In this document: positions 54,642 through 63,580 of the stretch, in pieces
Layout: each line of letters starts with the position of its first letter
How positions within the stretch are numbered: position 1 is the stretch's first letter
Source: CAVSWT01 sp963746735
GTDB lineage: Bacteria > Bacteroidota > Ignavibacteria > Ignavibacteriales > Ignavibacteriaceae
Reading direction: 5' to 3'
DNA: 64,000 nucleotides
NCBI GenBank assembly: GCA_963746735.1
Contig: CAVVCO010000021.1
Span: 62,001-126,000 of the forward strand
Translations under genes and position numbers: made by a program
The notes under the pieces: generated by a model
What the model was told of the DNA's origin: nothing
Seen by the model: only the letters and a program-made list of their open reading frames with translations
The model's database searches: none

Positions 54642-56063
54642 TTAAATCTCGCCGAGCAACTTTTTAAACAGTTTTGAAGATTTAATTTCCGGATATTCTT
54701 TTGCAAAATCAGTCTTCATTCCAGGATCAATAACAAAAGCATCTTTTAGGCAATCAACTGCATCCTGAGTTCTGCTTAAAATAAAATTAACTTTTGCCTT
54801 ACCGTAATATGAAGCTGCATGGGCCGGGTTCAATTTAATGCATTCATTGAATGAATTTAAAGCTTCCAGCCAATCACCGATTTCTAAATAAGTTTCTGCA
54901 AGATTAAACCAAACTTCAAAATTATTTTTATCAATTTTTAATGCCGACAAATAACTGTTAACGGCTTCCTGTAATTTGCCAAGTGAATATTCCAATTCAG
55001 CCTTTGCATACCATGCATCAGCATTATCCTGCGACAATTCTATTGCTTTGTTAAAATCTTTTAATGCCTGATAATATTTTCCGATTGAGTCATAACAATA
55101 TCCTCTTGCCAAATATGATTCATAATAATTGCGATTAATTCTAATCGCAGCTGTATAATATTTAATTGCATTAATTAAATCCCCAAGTTCTTCATAGATA
55201 TTGGCAATATTATAGCAAGCAGCTTCATCGTTTTTATCAATTTCATAAACTTTTTTAAAGCTTTCTAATGCCTGCTGCAATCTTCCCAAATCTGCCAAAG
55301 CATTTCCTTTGTTGAACCAGGCACTTGCAAAATCGTCTCTTATAGCAACAGCAAATTCGTAGCTGTCAATTGCTTTTTCAAGCTGCTGAAGTTTGGTTAA
55401 GACTATACCACGATTGTACCAGCCGTTTGAGCTATAAGGTTCAAGTTCTAAAAATTTATCATATGTTAGAAGTGCATTACTATACTCACCTAGACTTTCA
55501 AAACAAAAACCTAGTTCATAATAAGCCTCTTCAAACTCGGGATCAGACTCAATTGTTTTTTTGTAATATTGAATTGCTTTTTCAAAATTTTCCTGGTGCT
55601 GAAAAATTAAACCCAAGCTGAACAATGCTTCTTCATTATTTGGTTCAAGACGTAAAGCATTTTCAATTGATTCTTCTGCCCTGGTATAAAGTCCTAAATT
55701 TTCTTCGGTAACTGCTTTTTCAATTAAAGTTTCTGTATCACAGGGGTTTAAAGATATAGATTTGTCAAAACAAACTAAGGCTTCTTCAAAATTCAAAAGG
55801 CCGTTTAAGAAAGTTCCTTTCTTTAGCCAGTACTCTGAATTATATGGAGATATTTCTAATAGTCTTTCAACGAAATAAAGTCCATCTTCATTCTTTTCAT
55901 TTTCTATACAAAACTGAACCATATCTTCGATGGTTTCAACACAAGTAAAGATGTTTCCTGTTTCAATTAGTTCTTTACATCTGCTAATTTCATTATTGAC
56001 GCTTTTCTCACTGTTATAAAAATTATGTTCACCGCTGAAATCAGAATCAAAAAATGACATCAA
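54642..56063 (-). CDS. Tetratricopeptide repeat protein
   Basis: 473 residues, almost wholly built of about 11-12 TPR units of 34 residues from about residue 60 (DGLYFVERLLEISPYNSEYW, AIQYYKKTIESDPEFEEAYY, ALKDFNKAIELSQDNADAWY and others). A short acidic N-terminus precedes them, with no signal peptide. It is a cytoplasmic protein-binding scaffold of unknown partner. It lies between aroE and sucC on the minus strand. Confidence 0.9.
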   Translation of the reverse strand: MMSFFDSDFSGEHNFYNSEKSVNNEISRCKELIETGNIFTCVETIEDMVQFCIENEKNEDGLYFVERLLEISPYNSEYWLKKGTFLNGLLNFEEALVCFDKSISLNPCDTETLIEKAVTEENLGLYTRAEESIENALRLEPNNEEALFSLGLIFQHQENFEKAIQYYKKTIESDPEFEEAYYELGFCFESLGEYSNALLTYDKFLELEPYSSNGWYNRGIVLTKLQQLEKAIDSYEFAVAIRDDFASAWFNKGNALADLGRLQQALESFKKVYEIDKNDEAACYNIANIYEELGDLINAIKYYTAAIRINRNYYESYLARGYCYDSIGKYYQALKDFNKAIELSQDNADAWYAKAELEYSLGKLQEAVNSYLSALKIDKNNFEVWFNLAETYLEIGDWLEALNSFNECIKLNPAHAASYYGKAKVNFILSRTQDAVDCLKDAFVIDPGMKTDFAKEYPEIKSSKLFKKLLGEI

Positions 56064-56172
56064 TTCTCCACGTATTTTTTTTGATGGAAAAATCTATTAC
56101 TAATAAAAGCCAAAATCAAGTTGAATAATGATTGACTTTGTTCTCTTATTTTTATATACAAACAAAAAAAAT

Positions 56173-56199
56173 GCCGTATTGAATTTTACTTAATACGGC
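56173..56199 (-). terminator. Rho-independent terminator after sucC
   Basis: Arms GCCGTATT (56173-56180) and AATACGGC (56192-56199) are perfect with an 11-base loop. On the minus strand they are followed by ATTTTTTTT. It lies about 50 bases after the sucC stop, so it ends that transcript before the TPR gene. Confidence 0.92.
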
Positions 56200-56249
56200 G
56201 AAAAACAAATAAATTTAACCTTAATTATAAAATCAATTTACAATTACAG

Positions 56250-57464
56250 TTAATTTCTTAAAACAGAAGTAACTTTTTCTGCTGCATCTTTCAAACTTTT
56301 AGCTACTTCAAAATTTAACCCTGAAGCGGCTAATAATTCACCTGCTTCTTTAGCGTTGGTTCCTTCCAATCTAACTACTATTGGAACTGTTACCTTCATT
56401 TCTGTAGCAGCATCAATAACTCCTTGTGCAACACGATCACAACGTACTATTCCGCCAAAAATATTTATCAAAATTGCTTTAACATTAGGATCGGAAAGTA
56501 TGATTTTAAATCCATTTGCAACAGTTGTTTTGTTTGCTCCGCCACCGACATCTAAAAAGTTTGCAGGTTCGCCGCCGGCTAATTTTATAATGTCCATGGT
56601 TGCCATTGCAAGTCCGGCACCATTTACCATACAACCCACGTTGCCGTCTAATTTAATGTAATTTAAATTAAACTTAGAAGCTTCAACTTCAAGTTGATCT
56701 TCTTCATAGAGGTCACGATAATCTGCAATTTCTTTTTGCCTGAAAAGTGCATTATCATCAAAATTCATTTTAGCATCTAGTGCAACTACTTTATTGTCAT
56801 TTGTAATCACCAGCGGATTTATTTCAAGCAAGGAAGAATCAGTTGATGCATATGCTTTGTATAGAACTGAAATAAATTTTATAAAATTTTTAAATGCGTC
56901 TCCCGTTAATCCAAGAGCAAATGCAAGTTTTCTTGCTTGATAAGATTGTAACCCAACGGCAGGTTCAATCCAGACTTTGATAATTTTTTCAGGGGTTTCA
57001 GCAGCAACTTTTTCAATTTCAACTCCGCCTTCAGTAGAAGCCATTATAACATTTTTAGAAACAGAACGGTCAAGTAAAATTCCAAGATACAATTCTCTTG
57101 CATAATCCAAACCTTCTGTAATAAAAAGAGTTTTTACAATTTTCCCTTCAGCCCCAGTTTGATGAGTGACCAACAAATTTCCAAGCATTTTCTTTGCATA
57201 CTCTTTTACTTTATCCACAGAGGTTGTGAATTTAACACCGCCTTCAAGAATCAATTCTTCCCTATTTGAAGGATTGTACAATTTTCCCTTTCCTCTTCCG
57301 CCGGCATGAATTTGAGATTTAACTACATATTGGTTTATCCCCCTTTGCTGAAGCTGTTCAATAGCACCATCAAGATCATTTAAATCTTTTATAGCAATGC
57401 CATCTTGAACTGGCACATTGAATTTTTTCAAAACTTCTTTGGCTTGATATTCATGTATTTTCAT
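56250..57464 (-). CDS. sucC: Succinyl-CoA synthetase beta subunit
   Basis: 404 residues. The ATP-grasp N-terminus MKIHEYQAKEVLKKFNVPVQ is followed by VKSQIHAGGRGKGK, the EINPLVIT segment and the CoA-ligase domain (NGAGLAMATMDIIKLAGG, ILINIFGGIVRCDRVAQG). It makes succinate and ATP (or GTP) from succinyl-CoA with an alpha subunit, which is not in this window. It lies 56 bases after the P5C dehydrogenase gene on the same strand, so the two may share a transcript that ends at the terminator below. Confidence 0.96.
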   Translation of the reverse strand: MKIHEYQAKEVLKKFNVPVQDGIAIKDLNDLDGAIEQLQQRGINQYVVKSQIHAGGRGKGKLYNPSNREELILEGGVKFTTSVDKVKEYAKKMLGNLLVTHQTGAEGKIVKTLFITEGLDYARELYLGILLDRSVSKNVIMASTEGGVEIEKVAAETPEKIIKVWIEPAVGLQSYQARKLAFALGLTGDAFKNFIKFISVLYKAYASTDSSLLEINPLVITNDNKVVALDAKMNFDDNALFRQKEIADYRDLYEEDQLEVEASKFNLNYIKLDGNVGCMVNGAGLAMATMDIIKLAGGEPANFLDVGGGANKTTVANGFKIILSDPNVKAILINIFGGIVRCDRVAQGVIDAATEMKVTVPIVVRLEGTNAKEAGELLAASGLNFEVAKSLKDAAEKVTSVLRN

Positions 57465-57520
57465 ATTGACCTTAAAATTTAATTTTAATTTATAAAATTA
57501 TTTTCCTTTAATTTAATTTT

Positions 57521-59152
57521 TTATTTTTCACTCATAAAAGGATAACGCCAATCTTTCGGCGGATTAAAAGTTTCTTTAATTGTTCTTGCAGTCATCCATC
57601 TTAATATATTTATATCGCTTCCTGCTTTATCATTTGTCCCGGATGCTCTTCCACCTCCAAAAGGCTGCTGCCCAACGACTGCCCCAGTCGGTTTATCATT
57701 AATATAAAAATTGCCTGCTGTATTTCTTAGTCTATTTGACAACTTAGTTATTGCTTGTCTATCGTTTGCCCAGATAGCTCCTGTTAAAGCATAAGGCGAA
57801 GTAGTATCACACGAATCTAAAGTTTCATCAAGCTTTTCATCTTCATAAACATAAATGGTTAATACAGGGCCAAAAATTTCTTCTTGCATAGTTTTAAAAT
57901 CTGGATTTGTTGTAACAATTGTTGTTGGTTCAATAAAATAACCTTTTGAATCATCAAAGTTTCCGCCTGTTATTATTTCGGCTTCTTTAGATTCCTTCGC
58001 ATAGGTTATATATTCTGTAATCGATTTAAATGCCGCAGCATCAATAACTGCTGACATGAAATTTGTAAAATCTTCTACATCACCCATTTTAATTTTTTTA
58101 ACTTCATTAACATATTTTTCCTTAAATTCTTTCCATAAAGATTTTGGAACATATAGACGTGAAGCCGCTGAACATTTTTGTCCTTGATATTCAAATGCAC
58201 CTCTAATTGCTGCTGTAACCAATGAATCAACATCACCTGAATTATGAGCAAATATAAAATCTTTACCGCCGGTTTCACCAACTATTCTCGGATAGTATTT
58301 CATGTTCTTTAAATTATCTGAAACCGATTTCCACATTCCCTGAAATACTGCTGTTGAACCTGTAAAATGTATTCCGGCAAGATGGGGGCTGCTCATTGCG
58401 GGTGCACCAACCTGCCCGCCAGAACCCGGCACAAAATTAATTACACCTTTCGGCAAACCCGCAGCTTCAAACAATTTCATTAAATGATAAGCCGAGTAAA
58501 CAGCACTTGAAGCCGGTTTCCACAAAGCAACATTTCCGACAATTGCCGGAGCAGTGGGTAAGTTCCCGGCAATGGAAGTAAAATTAAATGGTGTAACAGC
58601 AAATACAAATCCTTCAAGCGGCCGGTACTCAAGTCTATTCCAAATGCCTGGAGATGAATAGGGCTGGTTAGCCATTAATTGAGTCATGTAATAAACATTG
58701 AATCTCCAAAAATCAATAAGCTCACATGCTGAATCAATCTCCGCTTGAAATGCAACTTTAGATTGCCCAAGCATTGTAGCAGCATTTAAAGTGGAACTCC
58801 AAGTGGTTGATAACAAATCAGCCATCTTCAAAAATATTGAAGCTCGCTGTTCCCATGGCATTTCAGACCATTCTTTTCTTGCTTCGAGAGCAGCTTCAAT
58901 TGCCATTTCAACTTCTTTTTTTCCAGCTTTATGATAGACACCAAGAACATGACTTTTATTATGAGGAATTAACATCTCTTCTGTATTTCCAGTTTTAACT
59001 TCTTGACCACCTATGATTAAAGGGACTTCAATCTTTTTTGATTTAAGCTCTGTTAATTTCTTCTTTAATTCTTCGCGTTCGGGACTTCCAACTAAGTACG
59101 ATTTGACAGGTTCATTCACCGGGTGAGGAACCTTAAAAAAAGCATTTGACAT
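57521..59152 (-). CDS. pruA: 1-pyrroline-5-carboxylate dehydrogenase
   Basis: 543 residues, the length of free-standing P5C dehydrogenases. The N-terminus VPHPVNEPVKSYLVGSPERE is diagnostic of this ALDH branch. The catalytic glutamate is in VGETGGKDF, the catalytic cysteine in GQKCSAASRLYVP, and the C-terminus PFGGGRASGTNDKAG is intact. It oxidises glutamate semialdehyde/P5C to glutamate, the second step of proline breakdown. sucC follows, a plausible link to the citric acid cycle. No proline dehydrogenase is present nearby. Confidence 0.93.
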   Translation of the reverse strand: MSNAFFKVPHPVNEPVKSYLVGSPEREELKKKLTELKSKKIEVPLIIGGQEVKTGNTEEMLIPHNKSHVLGVYHKAGKKEVEMAIEAALEARKEWSEMPWEQRASIFLKMADLLSTTWSSTLNAATMLGQSKVAFQAEIDSACELIDFWRFNVYYMTQLMANQPYSSPGIWNRLEYRPLEGFVFAVTPFNFTSIAGNLPTAPAIVGNVALWKPASSAVYSAYHLMKLFEAAGLPKGVINFVPGSGGQVGAPAMSSPHLAGIHFTGSTAVFQGMWKSVSDNLKNMKYYPRIVGETGGKDFIFAHNSGDVDSLVTAAIRGAFEYQGQKCSAASRLYVPKSLWKEFKEKYVNEVKKIKMGDVEDFTNFMSAVIDAAAFKSITEYITYAKESKEAEIITGGNFDDSKGYFIEPTTIVTTNPDFKTMQEEIFGPVLTIYVYEDEKLDETLDSCDTTSPYALTGAIWANDRQAITKLSNRLRNTAGNFYINDKPTGAVVGQQPFGGGRASGTNDKAGSDINILRWMTARTIKETFNPPKDWRYPFMSEK

Positions 59153-59342
59153 TATAAAACCTCAATTTTATTGGTTACTGTAAGTAATAACTTCTTAAAA
59201 AATAATTGAAAAATTAAGGCTTTTGGCTTAGATAAGCAATTTTAGTTTCTGCAGCCTTTTTCAATAATATTAATAAATTGAAAAAACTTGAATTTGATTA
59301 TTCACCAACCTATTTTCTCTAAGTTTATATGAGAGATTATTT

Positions 59343-61171
59343 ATGGCACTTCTAAAAGCTAACAAAACCATTCCAGAACTTTTCATTTTTTTAACTGAAG
59401 AGTACGGGAAGAATATGACTCGCCCTTTAATGAAAGTTAAAGTTGATAAAGAGTATGTGGGAATTTCCTATAATAAATTTAAAGAAGAAACCGACAGCTT
59501 AGCTTTTGGCCTAGCTGCCCTTGGAGTAAAGAAAAATGACAAGATAGCAATTATTTCTGAAAACCGTCCTGAATGGGTTTATTCTGATATGGCAATTTTA
59601 GGACTTGGCGCAGTTGATGTTCCACTTTACCCTTCATTTGACTGCAGATTCAGTTGAATTTATTTTGAATAATTCCGAAGCAAAAGGAATAATTATTTCA
59701 AATAAATTTCAATTAAATAAAATTTTAAAGATACGAGATAATTGCAAGCATATTAATTTTTTAATATTGCTGAATGAAAAAGATATTATTGAAGATGTTC
59801 AAGGGCTTTATTCTTTAACTGATGTAAAAGAAATGGGGGAAATTTTTATGAATCATCATCCACATCACTTTAAAGAAAGTATGAAGAAGGTTCATGAAAA
59901 TGACTTATGCACAATCATATATACTTCAGGAACAACCGGTGAACCAAAAGGTGTGATGCTTACTCATAAAAATATTTTATCAAATGTAAATTCAGCTCTT
60001 AAAGCTTTTCCAATTGACAGTAATGATATCTTTCTTTCCTTCCTTCCTCTTTGTCATATTTTTGAAAGAATGGGCGGATACTATACAGCTTTTTCTTCAG
60101 GCGGTCAAATTTGTTATGCTGAAAGTATTGAGGCAGTTGCTCAAAATTTATTGGAAGTTAAACCAACAATTATTACTACAGTTCCACGATTGTTTGAAAG
60201 AATTTATTCAAAAATTATTAAGAATGTTGAAAGCCAGCCGCAATCAAAACAAAAAATATTTTACTGGGCTATTGAGACTGGCAAGAAATATAGAAAAGCT
60301 AAAAGGAAAGGATTTGTCTCACCAATACTTTCCGCTAAAAATAAGTTGGCAGATAAGTTAGTATTTACAAAACTTCGTGAAAAAACCGGTGACCATTTAA
60401 GATTTTTTGTTTCTGGTGGCTCAGCTTTGCCCGTTGAACATGGAGAATTTTTTGATGCGATTGGAATAAGAATTTTGGAAGGATATGGACTGACAGAATC
60501 ATCCCCGGTTATCGCAGCAAATCCTTATGATGCCTATAAATTTGGAACAACAGGGAAACCTTTTCCAGGCGTTCAAATTAAAATTGCAAGTGATGGAGAG
60601 ATTCTTGCCAAAGGCCCAAATATAATGCAAGGTTATTTTAAAAATAAAAAAGAAACTGAAGCCTCATTAAAAGACGGATGGCTTCATACAGGAGATATTG
60701 GCATTTTTGATGAAGAAGGTTATTTAAAAATCACCGATAGGAAAAAACATCTATTTAAAACTTCAGCAGGAAAATATATTGCCCCAACGCCCATTGAAAA
60801 TCTTTTTGTTTCCAGCAAATATATTGACCAGTTTGTTTTGATTGGTGACAGAAGAATGTTTTTAACTGCTCTTATTGTTCCTGATTTTGAAGCTGTAAAA
60901 GAATATGCAGATTCACATAAAATAAAATATAACTCCGTAAATGATTTATTGGAAACAAAAGAAATTGAAGAGCTTATTTGATAAAGAAATCGGACAATTC
61001 CAAAAGAAACTTGCAAACTACGAGAAAGTAAGAAAGTTTAAATTGCTTGATAAGCCTTTCACAATTGAAACGGGAGAAATTACTCCAAGCTTAAAAGTAA
61101 AACGCAAAATAATCGAAGAAAAATTTAAACATCTAATTGAAAAAATGTACGAAAGCCTTGGAAGAAACTAA
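59343..61171 (+). CDS. Long-chain acyl-CoA synthetase, AMP-forming (two extra-base frame breaks)
   Basis: Three successive frames give one 608-residue AMP-binding enzyme. The first breaks at 59637-59639 (TTT; removing one T restores YPSLTADSVEFILNN) and the second at 60977-60979 (TTT; removing one T restores EIEELIDKEIGQFQ). Both shift the same way, and the total of 1829 bases is 3n+2. Landmarks: TIIYTSGTTGEPKGVMLTH, LEGYGLTESSPV, LHTGDIGIFDEEGYLKITDR and the C-terminal lysine in KHLFKTSAGKYIAP. It activates fatty acids to acyl-CoA at the inner membrane or cytoplasm. Chain length cannot be inferred. Confidence 0.88.
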
Positions 61172-61255
61172 AAAAGAAAGTCAAAGGTCAAAAGTATAAA
61201 TTCAAAAAATGTGAATAAAATAAATTGACCTTTGATTTTTGACTTTTGACTTTTT
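61172..61255. repeat. Intergenic inverted repeat with TTTTGAC tandem units
   Basis: TCAAAGGTCAA (61181-61191) and TTGACCTTTGA (61225-61235) are perfect inverted copies, and the right side continues with tandem TTTTGAC heptamers into the end of msrAB. It lies between convergent genes, so the stem could end both transcripts. It may also be a dispersed simple-sequence element. Confidence 0.65.
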
Positions 61256-62360
61256 AATCAACCAGCCACAAATATTTTCCGTAACCTTCAGCTTTCATTT
61301 CATCTTTAGGAATAAAATTCATAGCTGCCGAATCCATACAATATCGCAAATGAGTTGGTTTTGGGCCATCATAAAAAACATGCCCAAGATGCGAATCACC
61401 AAAACGGCTTCTTACTTCAACTCTTTCCATTCCATAACTGTTATCAACAACTTTATTCAAATATCTAGGATCAATTGGCTGTGTGAAAGCTTGGCCAGCC
61501 TGTACCTGATTCAAATTTATCCTTTGAACTGAACAATGGCTCACCGGAAACAATGTCAACATATATACCAGCTTTATGGTTATCAAAATATTTATTGTCA
61601 AAAGATTTCTCGGTGCCGCTTTCTTGTGTAACATAATATTCTAAGCTTAGTTAATTTCTTTTTTAAAACTTCATCAGAAGGCTTTTTATATTTCCCGTTA
61701 TCAATTATTCCCCAGGTATTTTTAATAAAATCTTCTCTTCCCGAAGCTTTTTTATAGGCATGATAATGATCCGGATTTTTCTTGAAAGTAATCTTGATGA
61801 TATTCTTCTGCCGGATAAAAAGTAGTATACTTGATAATTTTTGTTACCACTGGTTTATGAAATATACCGGAATTATTTAATCGCTGTTTCGATTGTTCAG
61901 CTACTGCTTTTTGCTGATTATCATGATAAAAAATTGCTGGATCATATTGTAGCGCCCTGTCATGAAATGAACCGCCTGAATCTGTGGGATCAAATTGCTG
62001 CCAGTAAATATCAAGCAGTTCTGAATAGCTGATAACTTCCGGATCAAATTTAATTTGAATTGATTCGCGATGTCCTGTTCTACCATTTGTTACATCGCTG
62101 TAAGTTGGATTTTTTTCTTTCCCGCCTGCATAACCGGATGTTACAGAAATAACTCCATTTATTCCTTCAAATGGAGCTTCCATGCACCAAAAACATCCCC
62201 CGGCAAATGTTGCAGTTTCAACTTTGTTAGAAATCGCATTAAGAGTCGGCTCTGATATTTTATTATTATCTTTTTTCAATTTAGATGCATCAGAAGAATT
62301 ACTTTCGGTACATCCAAAAAGAAAGAGAAGCAATAAATTTACTACTAATAACTTTCTCAT
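61254..62360 (-). CDS. Lipoprotein MsrA-MsrB fusion methionine sulfoxide reductase (three extra-base frame breaks)
   Basis: Four frame segments join into one protein of about 367 residues. A lipobox (FLFGC) is followed by MsrA (catalytic GGCFWCMEAPF; YAGGKEKNPTYSDVTNGRTG; YPAEEYHQDYF then KNPDHYHAYKKASG in the next frame), a linker (REDFIKNTWGIIDNGKYK), and MsrB (YYVTQESGTEKSF, SGEPLFSSKDKFESGTGWP, then RSRFGDSHLGHVFYDGP and catalytic RYCMDSAAMNF). The zinc cysteines of some MsrB proteins are absent. Breaks lie at 61776-61780, 61641-61648 and 61486-61490, each one extra base. It would repair oxidised methionine outside the cytoplasm. Confidence 0.85.
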
Positions 62361-62453
62361 TTTATCCTCTAATTTTTGAATTCATAATTATTGATGAACA
62401 AAAATAGAGTTCAGTTATCACGGAATTATCACACTTGTATTAAGAAATAGTTA

Positions 62454-62474
62454 ATGCTGAACTTGATTCAGCAT
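62454..62474. repeat. Palindromic element ATGCTGAA/TTCAGCAT, copy 1
   Basis: ATGCTGAA (62454-62461) and TTCAGCAT (62467-62474) form a perfect hairpin with a 5-base loop. The same arms recur at 62585-62625. Such short palindromes between genes look like dispersed REP-like elements. Confidence 0.7.
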
Positions 62475-62584
62475 CTTTGGCAGAAATTGATTCTAATTCC
62501 GAAACTATTTTTATTAAAAAATGAAAAAGATAAAAGTTATTTAACCAGTGGCGTTTTTTGATTTAATTACTTTTAAAATGGTAA

Positions 62585-62625
62585 GATGCTGAAACATGCT
62601 TGCCCGTTGCAAGCAGGTTCAGCAT
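62585..62625. repeat. Palindromic element with nested stem, copy 2
   Basis: Outer arms GATGCTGAA (from 62585) and TTCAGCAT (62618-62625) repeat the arms of copy 1. An inner stem GCTTGC/GCAAGC around CCGTT extends the structure. The element sits just past the end of the inositol monophosphatase gene. The 130 bases between the copies hold no gene. Confidence 0.7.
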
Positions 62626-62635
62626 TAAGATTAAA

Positions 62636-63413
62636 TTATTTAATTGTCTTTCCAATCAACTCCATCATCTGCTGATGAATATGTTTATTAGTGCATAAAA
62701 TTTGCTTTGAAAAAATATCAATATCATTGCCTTTAAAATCAGTTACAATGCCGCCGGCTTCTTCTAAGAATTAATTTACCTGCACAAAAATCCCACGGAT
62801 GAAGCGAGTTTTCCCAATATCCATCCAAAGCACCTTTGGCAACATAACAAAGGTCAATAGCAGCAGAACCTAATCTTCTAACTCCTCTTGCTGCTTTAGT
62901 AAATGCTTCAAACAACTCAAAAATATTTTTAGGGCGTTCAGCTATGTCATAAGGAAATCCGGTAACAAGAAGACTATGCCCAAGTTGGTTCTTTTTACTT
63001 ACAGATATTTTTTCAGAATTTGCATAAGCACCGCCTCCCTTTTCCGCCGAATAAACAATATCTTGCATTACGTCGTAAACGACTCCAGCAAAAGTTTCGC
63101 CATTTTTTTGAACGCCAATTGAAACAGAAAAAATGGGTAAGCCGTGCGCAAAATTTGTAGTCCCATCTAGTGGATCAATTACCCATCTATACTCAGAGTC
63201 TTTGTTCTTGTATTCACCACTTTCTTCAGCAAGAATGTTGTGAGACGGGTACTTCTTCTTAACAAAATCCGTAATCAATTTTTCGGATGCTTTATCAATT
63301 TCAGTTACTAAATTTATCTCGTTTGTTTTGTATTCAATACTAAAATTCTGGCCATAACCTTCTTTTATAATTTCGCCGGCTTTTTTGGAAATTTTAATCA
63401 CATCTTGAATCAT
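62636..63413 (-). CDS. suhB: Inositol monophosphatase-family protein (frame-broken by one extra base)
   Basis: 258 residues when joined. The metal-site motifs are complete: EESGEYKNKD, WVIDPLDGTTNFAHGLPIFS and HPWDFCAGKLIL. The reading frame then stops, but one base further on it continues EEAGGIVTDFKGNDIDIF to the end at 62636, restoring the family C-terminus exactly. The break lies at 62764-62770 (CTTAGAA on the minus strand), total 778 bases, 3n+1. It dephosphorylates inositol-1-phosphate or related sugars; the SuhB name also implies an rRNA-processing role known from E. coli. Confidence 0.86.
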
Positions 63414-63580
63414 AAAAAAGTCCTTTTATTCATTTTTTATAAAAATTGACGTTGTCAAAATAGTTAAAATCTCGATAACGTATCGAGTAACTTTAGCCAT
63501 ACTTCAATTCCTTGAATGCCCAAATGAATTTTGGTATATTTCGGCTTGCATAAAACAATTGAAATTTAAGGAGAACTTGA

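Noticed and set aside
61239..61532. Plus-strand open frame opposite msrAB
   Set aside because: It is a shadow of MsrB coding sequence on the other strand and shows no family features.
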